From positions 1 through 64,000 of the forward strand of contig NZ_QFWW01000003.1 of the NCBI RefSeq assembly GCF_003265345.1: DNA of 64,000 nt. The letters run 5' to 3'. The translations under genes were made by a program, and so were the position numbers. Below, piece after piece: positions 1 through 8,905 of this stretch. The DNA is from Lentzea terrae. GTDB taxonomy: Bacteria > Actinomycetota > Actinomycetes > Mycobacteriales > Pseudonocardiaceae. The notes below the pieces were generated by a model that saw only the letters and a program-made list of their open reading frames with translations, had not been told where the DNA came from and made no database searches. Position 1 is the stretch's first letter. The number at the start of each line of letters is the position of its first letter.

Positions 1-83
1 ACTCCTGCCCGGCAACCCACGAACAAGCGTGAGCGGGGCCCCGGCCCGCAACCACTCCACATCAAGCGGTCAGGTCATACCGT

Positions 84-725
84 CTAGGGCTTGAGGTGGG
101 CGAGCGCCGTGATCAGGCGCTCGGCCACGTCGGCCGGTCCCGGCATCTTGCGCACCACCGCACGTTGGTGCGCAAGGCCGTGCAGTCCCAGCCACAACGC
201 GACCGCATCGCCGTAGGGATCGTCGCTGCCGTGCGCGATCCCTTGTGCCACACAGGCTTCGAGCACGTCGGCGAGCAGCGTGAGCGCCTCGGCGCCCAGT
301 GACTCGAGGTCGGCGTCGCTGATCGAGGTGTCGTCCACCGACGGCGTCCACAGGCCGCCGAACATGATCCGGTAGCGCTGCGGGTGTTCCCTGGCGAGGT
401 CCAGGTAGGCGTTGCAGACCGCGAACAGCCTGGTGCGCGCGTCCGTGCCCGCGTTCTGGTCGGCCTCGCGGAGGGCTGTTGCCAGCCGGTCCATCTCCTG
501 CTGGACGACCGCCAGCATGATCGACGGCTGGTCCGCGAAGTGCGCGTAGATCGACGGCGCGGCGATGCCCGCCTTGCGCGCGACCGAGCGCAGCGTGACC
601 GCGCGTTCGTCGCCGCCCTCGTCCAGCAGGGCCACGGCCGCGGCGATGATCTCTTCCCGCAGCTTGCCGCCTTCGCCTCGACGGTTGCGCTTGCGCGGTT
701 CGGTGGTCGTCACGGCCGTAACCAT
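84..725 (-). CDS. TetR/AcrR family transcriptional regulator
   Basis: This 213-residue protein has a TetR-type helix-turn-helix in residues 20-70, including the recognition-helix pattern GIAAPSIYAHFADQPSIM. An all-alpha ligand-binding domain follows. The gene is divergent from the oxidoreductase that starts at 816, and a 30-bp imperfect palindrome lies between them at 766-795. Known TetR family logic suggests it represses its neighbour, and possibly itself, until a small ligand binds; the ligand cannot be read from sequence. The N-terminus is basic (RKRNRRGEGG), which is common in this family. Family confidence is high. Confidence 0.9.
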   Translation of the reverse strand: MVTAVTTTEPRKRNRRGEGGKLREEIIAAAVALLDEGGDERAVTLRSVARKAGIAAPSIYAHFADQPSIMLAVVQQEMDRLATALREADQNAGTDARTRLFAVCNAYLDLAREHPQRYRIMFGGLWTPSVDDTSISDADLESLGAEALTLLADVLEACVAQGIAHGSDDPYGDAVALWLGLHGLAHQRAVVRKMPGPADVAERLITALAHLKP

Positions 726-765
726 ACACCTGAAAGTTTATGGGCGTTAGGTCTTGCACTTGTTT

Positions 766-795
766 GCTTACAGGCGTTAGCTTACGTCTGTCAGC
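766..795. promoter_or_regulatory. Palindromic operator between TetR gene and oxidoreductase
   Basis: Two 15-nt arms (766-780 and 781-795) match as an inverted repeat at 12 of 15 positions, with core ACAGGCGTTAG/CTTACGTCTGT. A further GGCGTTAG lies at 743-750, 30 bp from the copy in the left arm, so there may be two half-sites on one DNA face. The palindrome ends 20 bp before the ATG at 816. A TetR operator is the natural reading; binding is inferred. Confidence 0.55.
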
Positions 796-815
796 ACAAC
801 GATGAGGAGCTTCCG

Positions 816-1853
816 ATGACCACCGCCACCGAGATCGTCCTGCCGGGCATCGTCGAGCCGAACGGCCTGCACGTGCAGGTCCGCGACCTGCCGGAGCCGG
901 ACACGGGCCAGGCCGTGCTGCGCATGGACGCGACCGGGGTCTCGTTCGCCGAGCAGCAGATGCGCCTGGGCAAGTACTTCGACCAGCCGCCGTTCCCGTT
1001 CGTGCCGGGTTACGACGTGGTGGGCACGGTCGTCGCGGTCGGTCCCGGCGTGGATCCGGCGCTGCGGCTGCGCCGGTTCGCCGCGGTCACCAAGGTCGGC
1101 GGGTGGGCGAGCCACCTGATCGTCGAGGCCGCCGACCTGGTGCCGGTGCCCGACGGGGTCGAGCCGGCCGCCGCGGAAACCGTGGTGGTCAACGGCGTCA
1201 CGGCGTGGCAGATGATGTACCGCACCGCGAAGGTCAAACGCGGCGACACGATCGTGGTGCTGGGCGCGAACGGCGGCGTCGGCTCGACGTTGGTGCAGCT
1301 TGCTCGCCACGCAGGTATCAGGGTGATCGGCACGGCGTCCGCGCGCCACCACGACGCGGTGCGCGAGCTCGGTGCGATCCCCGTCGACTACCGCGATCCC
1401 CAGCTGTACCAACGGATCCGCGAACTCGCGCCCGACGGTGTCGACGCGGTGTTCGACCACGTCGGCGGTGCCGGCCTGCAGGAGTCGTGGCGGCTGCTGC
1501 GACGGGGCGGCGCGCTGGTCAACTACGGCTCGGCCGCGACGAAGGACGATCCGGGCAACGCGATGCTGCCGGTGCTGAAGCTGTTCGGGCGGTTGCTGTT
1601 GTGGAACTTCCTGCCGAACGGGAAGCGCGCGGGCTTCTACAACTTCTGGGCAGGCAAGCGATTCCGTCCCGCCGCGTTCCGCGCCCGGTTGGCAGAGGAC
1701 CTCTCCGCAGTGCTGCGTCTGGTTGAGGCCGGTGTGCTCACGCCGCAGATCGCCGCGCGCATCCCGTTGTCCGAAGCCGCTGCCGCGCTGGCACTGGCCG
1801 AGTCGCGCACCGTGCTCGGCAAGGTCGTCATCGTCGCGGAGGTCTCGTCATGA
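816..1853 (+). CDS. MDR-family zinc-independent alcohol dehydrogenase / quinone oxidoreductase
   Basis: The 345-residue medium-chain reductase has a GroES-like N-terminal domain followed by a Rossmann NADPH-binding segment with the motif GANGGVGSTLVQLARHAG. The catalytic and structural zinc Cys clusters of true alcohol dehydrogenases are absent, so it fits the quinone oxidoreductase-like branch. The ATG at 816 is preceded by a GAGGAG ribosome site, and a longer upstream reading would run through the divergent promoter. The stop overlaps the next start (ATGA), so the downstream membrane protein is translationally coupled. The TetR gene at 84-725 is the likely regulator. The substrate is unknown. 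Confidence 0.85.
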   Translation: MTTATEIVLPGIVEPNGLHVQVRDLPEPDTGQAVLRMDATGVSFAEQQMRLGKYFDQPPFPFVPGYDVVGTVVAVGPGVDPALRLRRFAAVTKVGGWASHLIVEAADLVPVPDGVEPAAAETVVVNGVTAWQMMYRTAKVKRGDTIVVLGANGGVGSTLVQLARHAGIRVIGTASARHHDAVRELGAIPVDYRDPQLYQRIRELAPDGVDAVFDHVGGAGLQESWRLLRRGGALVNYGSAATKDDPGNAMLPVLKLFGRLLLWNFLPNGKRAGFYNFWAGKRFRPAAFRARLAEDLSAVLRLVEAGVLTPQIAARIPLSEAAAALALAESRTVLGKVVIVAEVSS

Positions 1854-2383
1854 TCGCCGCCTACCTCGGTTTCGCGTTCGCCTACGTCTTCGGCCACGGC
1901 GCCGCGCTGCTGTCCAAGTCCGGCGCGGTGCTCATGCCGGGCTGGCTGCCGATCGGGCTTCTCGGCGGTGGGCTCGTCGTCGGCACGATCCTGGCCATGA
2001 ACGTGTCACTGCGCATACAGCGCAACGCTTCTGCCGAGCGGCGCCGGGCCGAGAAGCTGGTCGGCACGGCCTGGGTCACCGGGTTCGTGGCGCTGGGGCT
2101 GGCGATCACCGGGCTGAGCACGGTGTTCGACAAACCCGAGCTGCAAACCGTGCTGTGGCCGGCGGGGTCGACGATCGTGGTCGGCCTGATCTACATCGCC
2201 GAGGGAGCCGTGCGCCACAACGCGTTGCACTACAACCTCGGCACCTGGCTGGCGTTGGTCGCTGCCGCCTCCCTGTTCGTGCCAGGTGCCGGCTTCTTCG
2301 GCGTGCTGGCGGTGCTGTGCGGCGGCGCCTACCTGGTGGCCGCGTTCCTGGAGCCCCGCCGCCTGGCTTCCGCTGACCGGTGA
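1850..2383 (+). CDS. Small polytopic membrane protein
   Basis: This 177-residue protein has about five hydrophobic segments, with a charged loop near residues 55-65 (RIQRNASAERRRAEK). It overlaps the oxidoreductase stop by 4 nt and so belongs to the TetR-controlled operon. I do not recognise a named family. A membrane partner for the reductase or a DUF-type quinone-associated protein is possible but not shown. The end lies 2 bp from the convergent kinase gene. Confidence 0.7.
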   Translation: MIAAYLGFAFAYVFGHGAALLSKSGAVLMPGWLPIGLLGGGLVVGTILAMNVSLRIQRNASAERRRAEKLVGTAWVTGFVALGLAITGLSTVFDKPELQTVLWPAGSTIVVGLIYIAEGAVRHNALHYNLGTWLALVAAASLFVPGAGFFGVLAVLCGGAYLVAAFLEPRRLASADR

Positions 2384-2385
2384 GT

Positions 2386-3708
2386 TCAGCCGGCGGTGGA
2401 ACAGGTCACGGCCGGGCGGGCGGGTTCGGGACCGGCGGCGACGAACCCGAACGAGGTCGTCGCGCCGTTGGCGATCACGGCGTTGTGACCGGCGTTGGTG
2501 ACGGTCACCGCGGTCGCGTTCTGGGTCAGGGTGCCGTTCCACAGGTTGCCGATGGTGTGGCCCGCAGCCGGCTGCCACGTCACGGTCCAGCCGGTGAGGC
2601 CTTGCGGGCTGGTGTTGCGCACGGTCACCTCGACCTGGTAGCCGCCCGGCCACGAGTTGGTCACCTCGTAACGGGCATCGCAGGCGGACGTGGGCGTGGT
2701 GGTTGTCGTGGTGGTGGTGGTGGTGGTGGTGGGGTTGGCCTGGGCACTGCCTGGCCGGTCGCCCTGCACGATGGTGCCGATCACAACGCCGGCGGCGACC
2801 AGGACGGCCGCACCGGCGACCATCGCGATCACCCGGCGTGGCACGTGCCGGCGCACGACGAGCAGCCGCGTCCCGCTCTTCGGGGGCGCAGCGGGCAGCG
2901 GCAGTCCCTCCGCGACCGCGGCGAGCAGCTTGTGGGCTTCGGCCATCGTCGGGCGTTGAGCCTCGTCCCGGTGCAGGAGGCGCAACAGCACCTCGCCGAG
3001 CGGACCACCCAACCGCGGCGGCTCGAACTCCGCGCGAACCACGCGTTGCAGCAGCGCGTAGGGGTTTTCGTCCACGCCGAACGGCGGCGTGCCCTCCAGC
3101 GCCGTGTAGAGGGTCGCGCCGAGGGAGAACACGTCCGAGGCGAACGTCGCCGTCTCACCCGCCGCCACCTCCGGTGCCAGGAAGGCCGGCGTGCCGACGA
3201 TCAAGCGGGCATCGGTCACCGTGCCCTCGCCGACCGCGCGGGCGATGCCGAAGTCGGTGATCTTCGCGATGCCGTCCTCCGCGATCAGGACGTTGAACGT
3301 CGAGACGTCCCGGTGCACGATGCCCTCGGCGTGCGCCGCCGCCAGCGCGGCGGCGATCTGCCTGCCCACGTCCGCGACCTCGCCCGGCGGCAGCGCGCCC
3401 CGTTCGGCGATCAGCGCCGCGAGACTGCGCGAGGGCAGGTACTCGAGCACCAGACAGGGCTTGCCGTCGTGCTCGACGACCTCGTACACGCTGATCGCGT
3501 GCGGGTGACGCAGCCGACCGGCGACCCGGCCCTCGCGCAGCATCTGCGCGACCGCGTCCGGGGACCGGCGGTCCGCGTTGAGCAGCTTGACCGCGACCAC
3601 GCGGCCGAGGCGCTCGTCGCGTGCCTGCCAGACCACCCCCATGGACCCGTGTCCGATCGACGACACCAGCCGGTACCGCTCGGCGATGATCTCTCCTTGC
3701 TCCGGCAC
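2386..3708 (-). CDS. Transmembrane Ser/Thr protein kinase with extracellular CBM2 module
   Basis: The 440-residue protein has a PknB-like kinase at residues 11-265, with the glycine loop GHGSMG, Lys41 and DFG at 152-154. A membrane helix spans about 293-315, followed by twelve consecutive Thr (327-338) and a C-terminal family 2 carbohydrate-binding module (341-436). The module has bracketing Cys343/Cys436 and Trp353, 374, 378 and 390; the usual third binding-face Trp appears to be His408. The catalytic loop reads HRDVSTFN instead of HRDxKxxN, so the conserved Lys is Ser136 although Asp134 and Asn139 remain. Family knowledge says CBM2 binds cellulose or chitin. The inferred role is polysaccharide sensing at the cell surface, and kinase activity is uncertain. 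Confidence 0.9.
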   Translation of the reverse strand: MPEQGEIIAERYRLVSSIGHGSMGVVWQARDERLGRVVAVKLLNADRRSPDAVAQMLREGRVAGRLRHPHAISVYEVVEHDGKPCLVLEYLPSRSLAALIAERGALPPGEVADVGRQIAAALAAAHAEGIVHRDVSTFNVLIAEDGIAKITDFGIARAVGEGTVTDARLIVGTPAFLAPEVAAGETATFASDVFSLGATLYTALEGTPPFGVDENPYALLQRVVRAEFEPPRLGGPLGEVLLRLLHRDEAQRPTMAEAHKLLAAVAEGLPLPAAPPKSGTRLLVVRRHVPRRVIAMVAGAAVLVAAGVVIGTIVQGDRPGSAQANPTTTTTTTTTTTTPTSACDARYEVTNSWPGGYQVEVTVRNTSPQGLTGWTVTWQPAAGHTIGNLWNGTLTQNATAVTVTNAGHNAVIANGATTSFGFVAAGPEPARPAVTCSTAG

Positions 3709-3767
3709 CCCCGCGACGCTACTTGGCTGAGCCGACCATCGGCCACCTCCGACTTCGGCCCTGGTTC

Positions 3768-4103
3768 CTAGAGCCGCACTCGCACTGTCACGCGCCCCTT
3801 GTCGTCACGGTGCGATATCGCGTGTCCGGTCTGTTGCTTGCCATCGAGTTCCAAGGTGAGCGGGCCGCCTTCGCCGCTGAAGTTGCGCCACCAGGTCTTG
3901 GCGTCCGGGATCATCACCCGGATGTCGACGACGTCGCCTTTGCGCTGGTAGCCAACGGGTGTGGTGAACGTGCGGCCGGATCGCCGTCCCGTGTAGGACA
4001 CGACGGTGATGCCCTTGCGCACGAACTTTCCGACGAGCGGGGCGTCGCGCAGTCCGACCACCCAGTTGTTGACGCGGCGGACGAACGGTCCCTTCAGGTT
4101 CAT
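3768..4103 (-). CDS. Small split-beta-barrel nitroreductase-like protein (DUF385/DDN-like)
   Basis: This 111-residue protein carries the pattern SYTGRRSGRTFTTPVGYQRK and a following WWRNFSG segment, which resemble the deazaflavin (F420)-dependent nitroreductase/DUF385 fold. It is somewhat shorter than typical members. The start ATG is at 4103, and a GTG two codons upstream is possible. It is divergent from the TetR gene at 4164, with an inverted repeat between them. An F420-linked reductase role is inferred from resemblance only. Confidence 0.65.
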   Translation of the reverse strand: MNLKGPFVRRVNNWVVGLRDAPLVGKFVRKGITVVSYTGRRSGRTFTTPVGYQRKGDVVDIRVMIPDAKTWWRNFSGEGGPLTLELDGKQQTGHAISHRDDKGRVTVRVRL

Positions 4104-4123
4104 GTTCACCAACGTAGCCTTGT

Positions 4124-4145
4124 AAGTGGAGGCCCCCGTCCACTT
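4124..4145. promoter_or_regulatory. Inverted repeat in divergent promoter
   Basis: Perfect 7-nt arms AAGTGGA and TCCACTT are separated by 8 nt, midway between the divergent starts at 4103 and 4164. The position suits an operator for the TetR protein encoded at 4164. Function is inferred. Confidence 0.45.
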
Positions 4146-4163
4146 GGCGTGAAGTGAGAAGAA

Positions 4164-4778
4164 GTGACCGCTGAACCGTCTCAGATGCGTGCCGACGCGC
4201 GGGAAAACCGCGCGCGGGTGCTGGCCGTCGCGCGGGAGTTGTTCGCCGAGCGCGGGCTGGACGTGCCGATGGCTGCGATCGCGCGGCGTGCGGGGGTTGG
4301 CGTCGCGACGTTGTACCGGCGCTTCCCCACCAAGGAGTCGCTGGTGCTGGAGGCTTTCACCGAGCAGTTCGCGGTGTGCCAGGCCGTGATCGAGGAGGCG
4401 CTGACGGATCCGGACCCGTGGCGCGGGTTCCGCACGGTGCTCGAGAAGGTGTGCCTGCTGCAGGCCACCGACCGCGGGTTCACCGCCGCGTTCGTCGCGT
4501 CGTTTCCCGACATGCACTCCGAGGTGCGGGAACGGACGTGGCACGGGTTCGCCGCGCTGGTGCAGCGGGCGAAGGACAGCGGGCAACTGCGGGCCGACTT
4601 CTCGCCGCACGACCTGACGCTGGTGCTCCTGGCCAACAGCGGTCTCGCGGGCGTGCCGGTGGAGGTGGCGGTGGCCGCGTCGCAGCGGCTGGTCGCCTAC
4701 CTGCTGGAGGCGTTCCGGGCGGGCACGGACGCGCTGCCGCCGCCCGTGCCGCTCAGTTTGGACCTGGTGCTGAGGTAG
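4164..4778 (+). CDS. TetR/AcrR family transcriptional regulator
   Basis: The 204-residue protein has a canonical TetR helix-turn-helix (residues 20-62; VPMAAIARRAGVGVATLYRRF) and a TetR_C-like helical domain. The GTG start at 4164 is preceded by GAGAAG. It is divergent from the small nitroreductase-like gene, which it probably controls through the inverted repeat at 4124-4145. Its last 82 bp overlap the convergent DUF3995-like gene on the opposite strand, an unusually long antisense overlap between two apparently real genes. Confidence 0.88.
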   Translation: MTAEPSQMRADARENRARVLAVARELFAERGLDVPMAAIARRAGVGVATLYRRFPTKESLVLEAFTEQFAVCQAVIEEALTDPDPWRGFRTVLEKVCLLQATDRGFTAAFVASFPDMHSEVRERTWHGFAALVQRAKDSGQLRADFSPHDLTLVLLANSGLAGVPVEVAVAASQRLVAYLLEAFRAGTDALPPPVPLSLDLVLR

Positions 4779-5167
4779 GCCGCGAGCACGAGTACGCCGC
4801 CGAGCACGAACCACGGGTTCCAGAGCCAGAGACTCCACCGGGTCTGCCGCTCGCCCACCTGGTGCGGCAGGTCCGTCGTCAGCAACGCGATCTCGACCAC
4901 GAGTCCGCGGCCGAGCAGGACAGCGCCGCCCAGCAGGGCGAGGAGGCGGCGCCACCGTTGCGTCAGGTCGAGGCAGATCCAGGCGCCGACGAGCAGTACC
5001 GCGGCCACGCCCCACAGTCCACCCAGCACGAACCAGGCAGGCCGGTGAGCGGCCAGGTCAGCGCCGGCCGACTCCGCGAGCCCCGCCGAGCCGCCCAGCG
5101 CCCAGTAGACGTGCAGTGCGGCGAACAGCGCGCACCACGCTGCCGCCGCGCTCCCCCAGGTCTTCAC
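4697..5167 (-). CDS. DUF3995-like four-helix membrane protein
   Basis: This 156-residue protein starts with a helix containing ALHVYWALGG and has four predicted membrane helices, matching the DUF3995 pattern of a His and Trp in the first helix. The last helix is followed by a short Ser/Arg-rich tail. The 3' end overlaps the convergent TetR gene by 82 bp. The biochemical role of the family is unknown. Confidence 0.7.
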   Translation of the reverse strand: MKTWGSAAAAWCALFAALHVYWALGGSAGLAESAGADLAAHRPAWFVLGGLWGVAAVLLVGAWICLDLTQRWRRLLALLGGAVLLGRGLVVEIALLTTDLPHQVGERQTRWSLWLWNPWFVLGGVLVLAAYLSTRSKLSGTGGGSASVPARNASSR

Positions 5168-5176
5168 ATCGCCAAG

Positions 5177-5437
5177 TTAGCCGGGATGGGCGCCGACGGT
5201 GTCGCGGATCTGCGCACCGAGGTCAGCCGACGCCGACCGAGCGCAGTGGGCGCAGCAGAAGAACCGGCCCTCCACCTCCACGCCGTGCCCGATCACGCGG
5301 CAGTCGCAGTGCTCGCAGCGCGGGGCGAGGCGTTGGATCGCGCACTCGAAGCTGTCGAACGTGTGCACGCCGCCGCCGACAGTGCGCACCTCGAAGGCCA
5401 TCCAGTACTCGTTGCCACAGACGTCACAGGTCGCCAT
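5177..5437 (-). CDS. Small Cys-rich zinc-ribbon-like protein
   Basis: The 86-residue protein contains CDVC near the N-terminus, CEHCDC in the middle and CCAHC near the C-terminus, giving about nine Cys plus His ligands. Two treble-clef or zinc-ribbon knuckles are likely. It lies 9 bp upstream-facing from the DUF3995-like gene and 21 bp after the MmcQ gene, all on the minus strand, and may form one transcription unit with them. A metal-binding role is inferred from the ligands. Confidence 0.7.
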   Translation of the reverse strand: MATCDVCGNEYWMAFEVRTVGGGVHTFDSFECAIQRLAPRCEHCDCRVIGHGVEVEGRFFCCAHCARSASADLGAQIRDTVGAHPG

Positions 5438-5458
5438 GGGCGCAAAGCCTGGGCCAGG

Positions 5459-5830
5459 TCAGTCGGGTCGGCAACTCGAGTGGTCGAGTTGCGCGACCAG
5501 GGTCGTCGGGGCAATCACCCGATAGGCGTCCTCGACCAGGTCCGCGATGACGTCCCAGTCGACCTCGACGTCCAGGTACACGCCGAGCCAGCCGCGGTGG
5601 CCGACGTAGGGCGGGCGGAAGTAGTTCTCGGGGGCCTGTGCCGTCAGCGTCTGCTGGACGTCCGGGCCCGCCGCGCACCAGAAGGCTCGGCGGTCGTCGT
5701 GGTGGTGATCGGCGAACGTCACGAACGTCTTCTTGCCGCGGACGAACCAGGTCGGCTCGCCGTGGCTCAAGCGTTCGGTCACCTCAGGCAGCGCCAGACA
5801 GAGGCGGCGCAGGTGTTCGAGTGCGTCCAC
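5459..5830 (-). CDS. MmcQ/YjbR family DNA-binding-like protein
   Basis: The 123-residue protein matches the MmcQ/YjbR fold, with an N-terminal LCLALPEVTERLSHGEPTW segment and a C-terminal GWLGVYLDVEVDWDVIADLVEDAY segment. The family has a double-wing fold and is often annotated as DNA-binding, but its cellular function is poorly defined. It is the first gene of a likely three-gene minus-strand run continuing to 4697. Confidence 0.85.
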   Translation of the reverse strand: MDALEHLRRLCLALPEVTERLSHGEPTWFVRGKKTFVTFADHHHDDRRAFWCAAGPDVQQTLTAQAPENYFRPPYVGHRGWLGVYLDVEVDWDVIADLVEDAYRVIAPTTLVAQLDHSSCRPD

Positions 5831-5861
5831 CCGAACATCCTGCGCCTTTCACCGTGGTTCG

Positions 5862-7091
<1,230 letters not shown>

Positions 7092-7139
7092 AGCGGTCTC
7101 CTCGATGGGTGACGGCGCGGCGGCGCTGCCCTCAAACTA

Positions 7140-7155
7140 AGTGGACTAGACCACT
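7140..7155. promoter_or_regulatory. DasR-responsive element (dre) upstream of chitinase
   Basis: AGTGGACTAGACCACT is a 16-bp near-perfect palindrome that differs by one base from the dre consensus (A-S-TGGTCTAGACCA-S-T) used by the GntR-type repressor DasR in Streptomyces chitin regulons. It sits 49 bp before the chitinase start. A second gapped inverted repeat (GGACC-N6-GGTCC) lies at 7174-7189. The regulator's presence in this genome is inferred. Confidence 0.7.
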
Positions 7156-7307
7156 GCCGTCAATGGTGAACCGGGACCACGACCGGTCCGTACGAGGAGG
7201 AGGAAAGGCGATAGCTGGGCGGGTGTGCCTCGGGGTGTGGGGTGTCCCCACTGCGACGGCGAGCGACGCGGTTCGCGCTCTCCGCGAACAGGAATCTCCC
7301 GAGGGAG

Positions 7308-7380
7308 CGGGACCGGCCGGATTCGAACCGGCGTTCTCCCTCCGTGCCGGAGGGCGCGTCGACCACTGCGCTACAGGCCC
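7308..7380 (-). tRNA. Aberrant tRNA or tRNA-like gene (apparent anticodon GCA, no U33)
   Basis: The minus strand folds as a full-length 73-nt tRNA. The acceptor is GGGCCTG/CGGTCCC with one C-U mismatch, the A-box is TAGCGCAGTGGTCGA, the T-arm GCCGG-TTCGAAT-CCGGC is perfect, and a 5-nt variable loop is present. The anticodon arm CCCTC/GAGGG encloses CGGCACG, so position 33 is G, not the near-universal U, and C32-G38 can pair and shrink the loop to five nt. The nominal anticodon GCA would read Cys codons, but the discriminator G and the body are unlike tRNA-Cys. No CCA is encoded. Promoter-like TTGGGT-N17-CATACG lies upstream on this strand. Confidence 0.6.
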
Positions 7381-7488
7381 CTTCGCACTGCGAAACCCCC
7401 ACACTAGTCGGCGAAGTGCGGGCCGTATGCCCTGCGAAAGTGTTGGACCCAATAAGGTTCATGCACCAACCTCGGACTGGACGGTGTC

Positions 7489-8604
7489 GTGCCAGGGATC
7501 GACTACTACGAGTTGCTCGGTGTCAGCCGGGGCGCCAGCGCCTCGGAGATCAAGTCGGCCTACCGCTCTCTCGCCAAGGTCATGCACCCCGACGCGGGCG
7601 GGACGTCTGGCGGCTTCCGCCTGCTCCAGGAGGCCTACGAGACGCTGAAGGACCCCGTCCGACGCGCCGACTACGACCGACCAGCCGCTCCCCCGCCTCC
7701 CGTCGTGCGCCCGGCAACCCGCCCGCGACCTCGTCGAACGGGCCACACGGGCCGGTTGCGCGACTTCGGCGACGACCCGAACTACATGGCGCCGCGCCCC
7801 CGCGTGGACCTCGGCTCGATGGACTGGTGGCACCGCATCGACCTGGGTGCGCGAGTCCGCTACGTCCCCGCCACGGGCCTCGGCCACGCCCCGGCGGCCG
7901 CCGCGATCGGCGGTTGGTTCGTCCTGCTCATCCCCCTGACGATGACCCTGTCACCCCTGCTGCTGGCCGTCTGGCTACCTCTCGTGGCAGGCGCCGGTTA
8001 CGGGGCGTTCCGACTGGTGCGGCGCTACCTGGCCGTCGCACGCGCCGAACGGGCGTTCGCCGGCGAGTACGACGGGAACACCATCTTCGGCCGTCCGGGT
8101 GAAAACAGACGCGAACGGCTGACCGCCGGACTGCTCACCGAGTACCTGACGCAGCTACCGGGCGTGCGCATCTTCCACGGCCTCGCCTGGCCCGGCTCCG
8201 TCTTCACCGACATCGACCACGCCCTGCTGTGCGGCCGCCGCCTGGTCCTGATCGAGTCGAAGTCGTGGCTGCCCGGCCACTACTACTGCGACGAGGACGG
8301 CGAACTCTGGCGCAACGGCCACCCGTTCCGCGGCGGCGGCTCACAACTGCTCGACGGCGTGGAGCGGTTCGCCGAACTCCTGCCGTGGCTGGAGATCCGC
8401 GGCGCCCTGATCGTCTACCCGAGCCGCGCCGGCGAGGTCACCTGCGACGACGACCTCGACTTCGACATCCCGCCGATGACCCCGGAGCAGTTCGTGCGCG
8501 AGATCGGCGACTGGCTGGCCGACGACCCTGCCACCGTCGACCGCGAGGCGCTGCGCGTGCTGGTGCGCCAGGTGGTCTCCGAAGTCCGGGTCGCCGGCGC
8601 CTAG
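7489..8604 (+). CDS. J-domain protein fused to membrane segment and NERD-like nuclease domain
   Basis: The 371-residue protein begins with a J-domain (about residues 4-62), including the HPD motif that stimulates Hsp70 ATPase. A basic Pro/Arg linker, two hydrophobic helices (about 138-180) and a C-terminal domain with [20 protein letters not shown] and [10 protein letters not shown] follow. The latter matches the NERD (nuclease-related) pattern, with D and E-x-K residues typical of PD-(D/E)xK folds. The GTG start at 7489 is the earliest good one. A membrane-tethered co-chaperone-nuclease is inferred; target and partner are unknown. Confidence 0.8.
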   Translation: MPGIDYYELLGVSRGASASEIKSAYRSLAKVMHPDAGGTSGGFRLLQEAYETLKDPVRRADYDRPAAPPPPVVRPATRPRPRRTGHTGRLRDFGDDPNYMAPRPRVDLGSMDWWHRIDLGARVRYVPATGLGHAPAAAAIGGWFVLLIPLTMTLSPLLLAVWLPLVAGAGYGAFRLVRRYLAVARAERAFAGEYDGNTIFGRPGENRRERLTAGLLTEYLTQLPGVRIFHGLAWPGSVFTDIDHALLCGRRLVLIESKSWLPGHYYCDEDGELWRNGHPFRGGGSQLLDGVERFAELLPWLEIRGALIVYPSRAGEVTCDDDLDFDIPPMTPEQFVREIGDWLADDPATVDREALRVLVRQVVSEVRVAGA

Positions 8605-8905
8605 TCGACGGCAGCGCGGCTGTCCAGTTTCCTTTGTTCCCTTTTCCGTAGAACCCTCATCTATTCCGCACCGCGTGGAATATGCAGTTACTCCGATGAG
8701 ACCTATTGCCAAATCGCAGATTCCAACTAACCTTCTATCCCGAAGAGCACTTGCGAGCTGAGGGGGCTTTGCCGCAAGGCGCTTCGAAACAGGGGGGAAA
8801 TCCACGCTGACCGCAGGGGGCGTCAGTTCGTGCTGCCATGCGGGCAGTAGTCGGTTCCTTCCTGAGCTCGGGATCAAACCTGAGAACCACTGAGGGAGAA
8901 ATTCT
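8605..8905 (+). promoter_or_regulatory. Intergenic region and structured 5' leader of bacteriocin gene
   Basis: This 301-bp gap is noticeably less GC-rich in its first half (8640-8740), as expected for a promoter zone. A hairpin at 8741-8786 pairs CGAAG with CTTCG and CTTGCG with CGCAAG around a 17-nt loop. A purine-rich stretch follows to the ribosome site GGGAGAAA before the GTG at 8906. No coding potential was seen. A structured leader controlling the bacteriocin gene is inferred. Confidence 0.4.

Noticed and set aside
1-83. Any gene in the first 83 bp
   Set aside because: No convincing coding or regulatory feature was seen. The start of the window may be in a promoter or intergenic region.
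384-815. In-frame N-terminal extension of the oxidoreductase through the divergent promoter
   Set aside because: It overlaps the TetR gene on the other strand and the palindromic operator. The ATG at 816 has a good ribosome site and gives the normal family length.
2690-2960. Poly-Val and poly-Trp reading frames opposite the kinase linker
   Set aside because: They are shadows of the 12-Thr linker and of (GTG)n repeats on the opposite strand.
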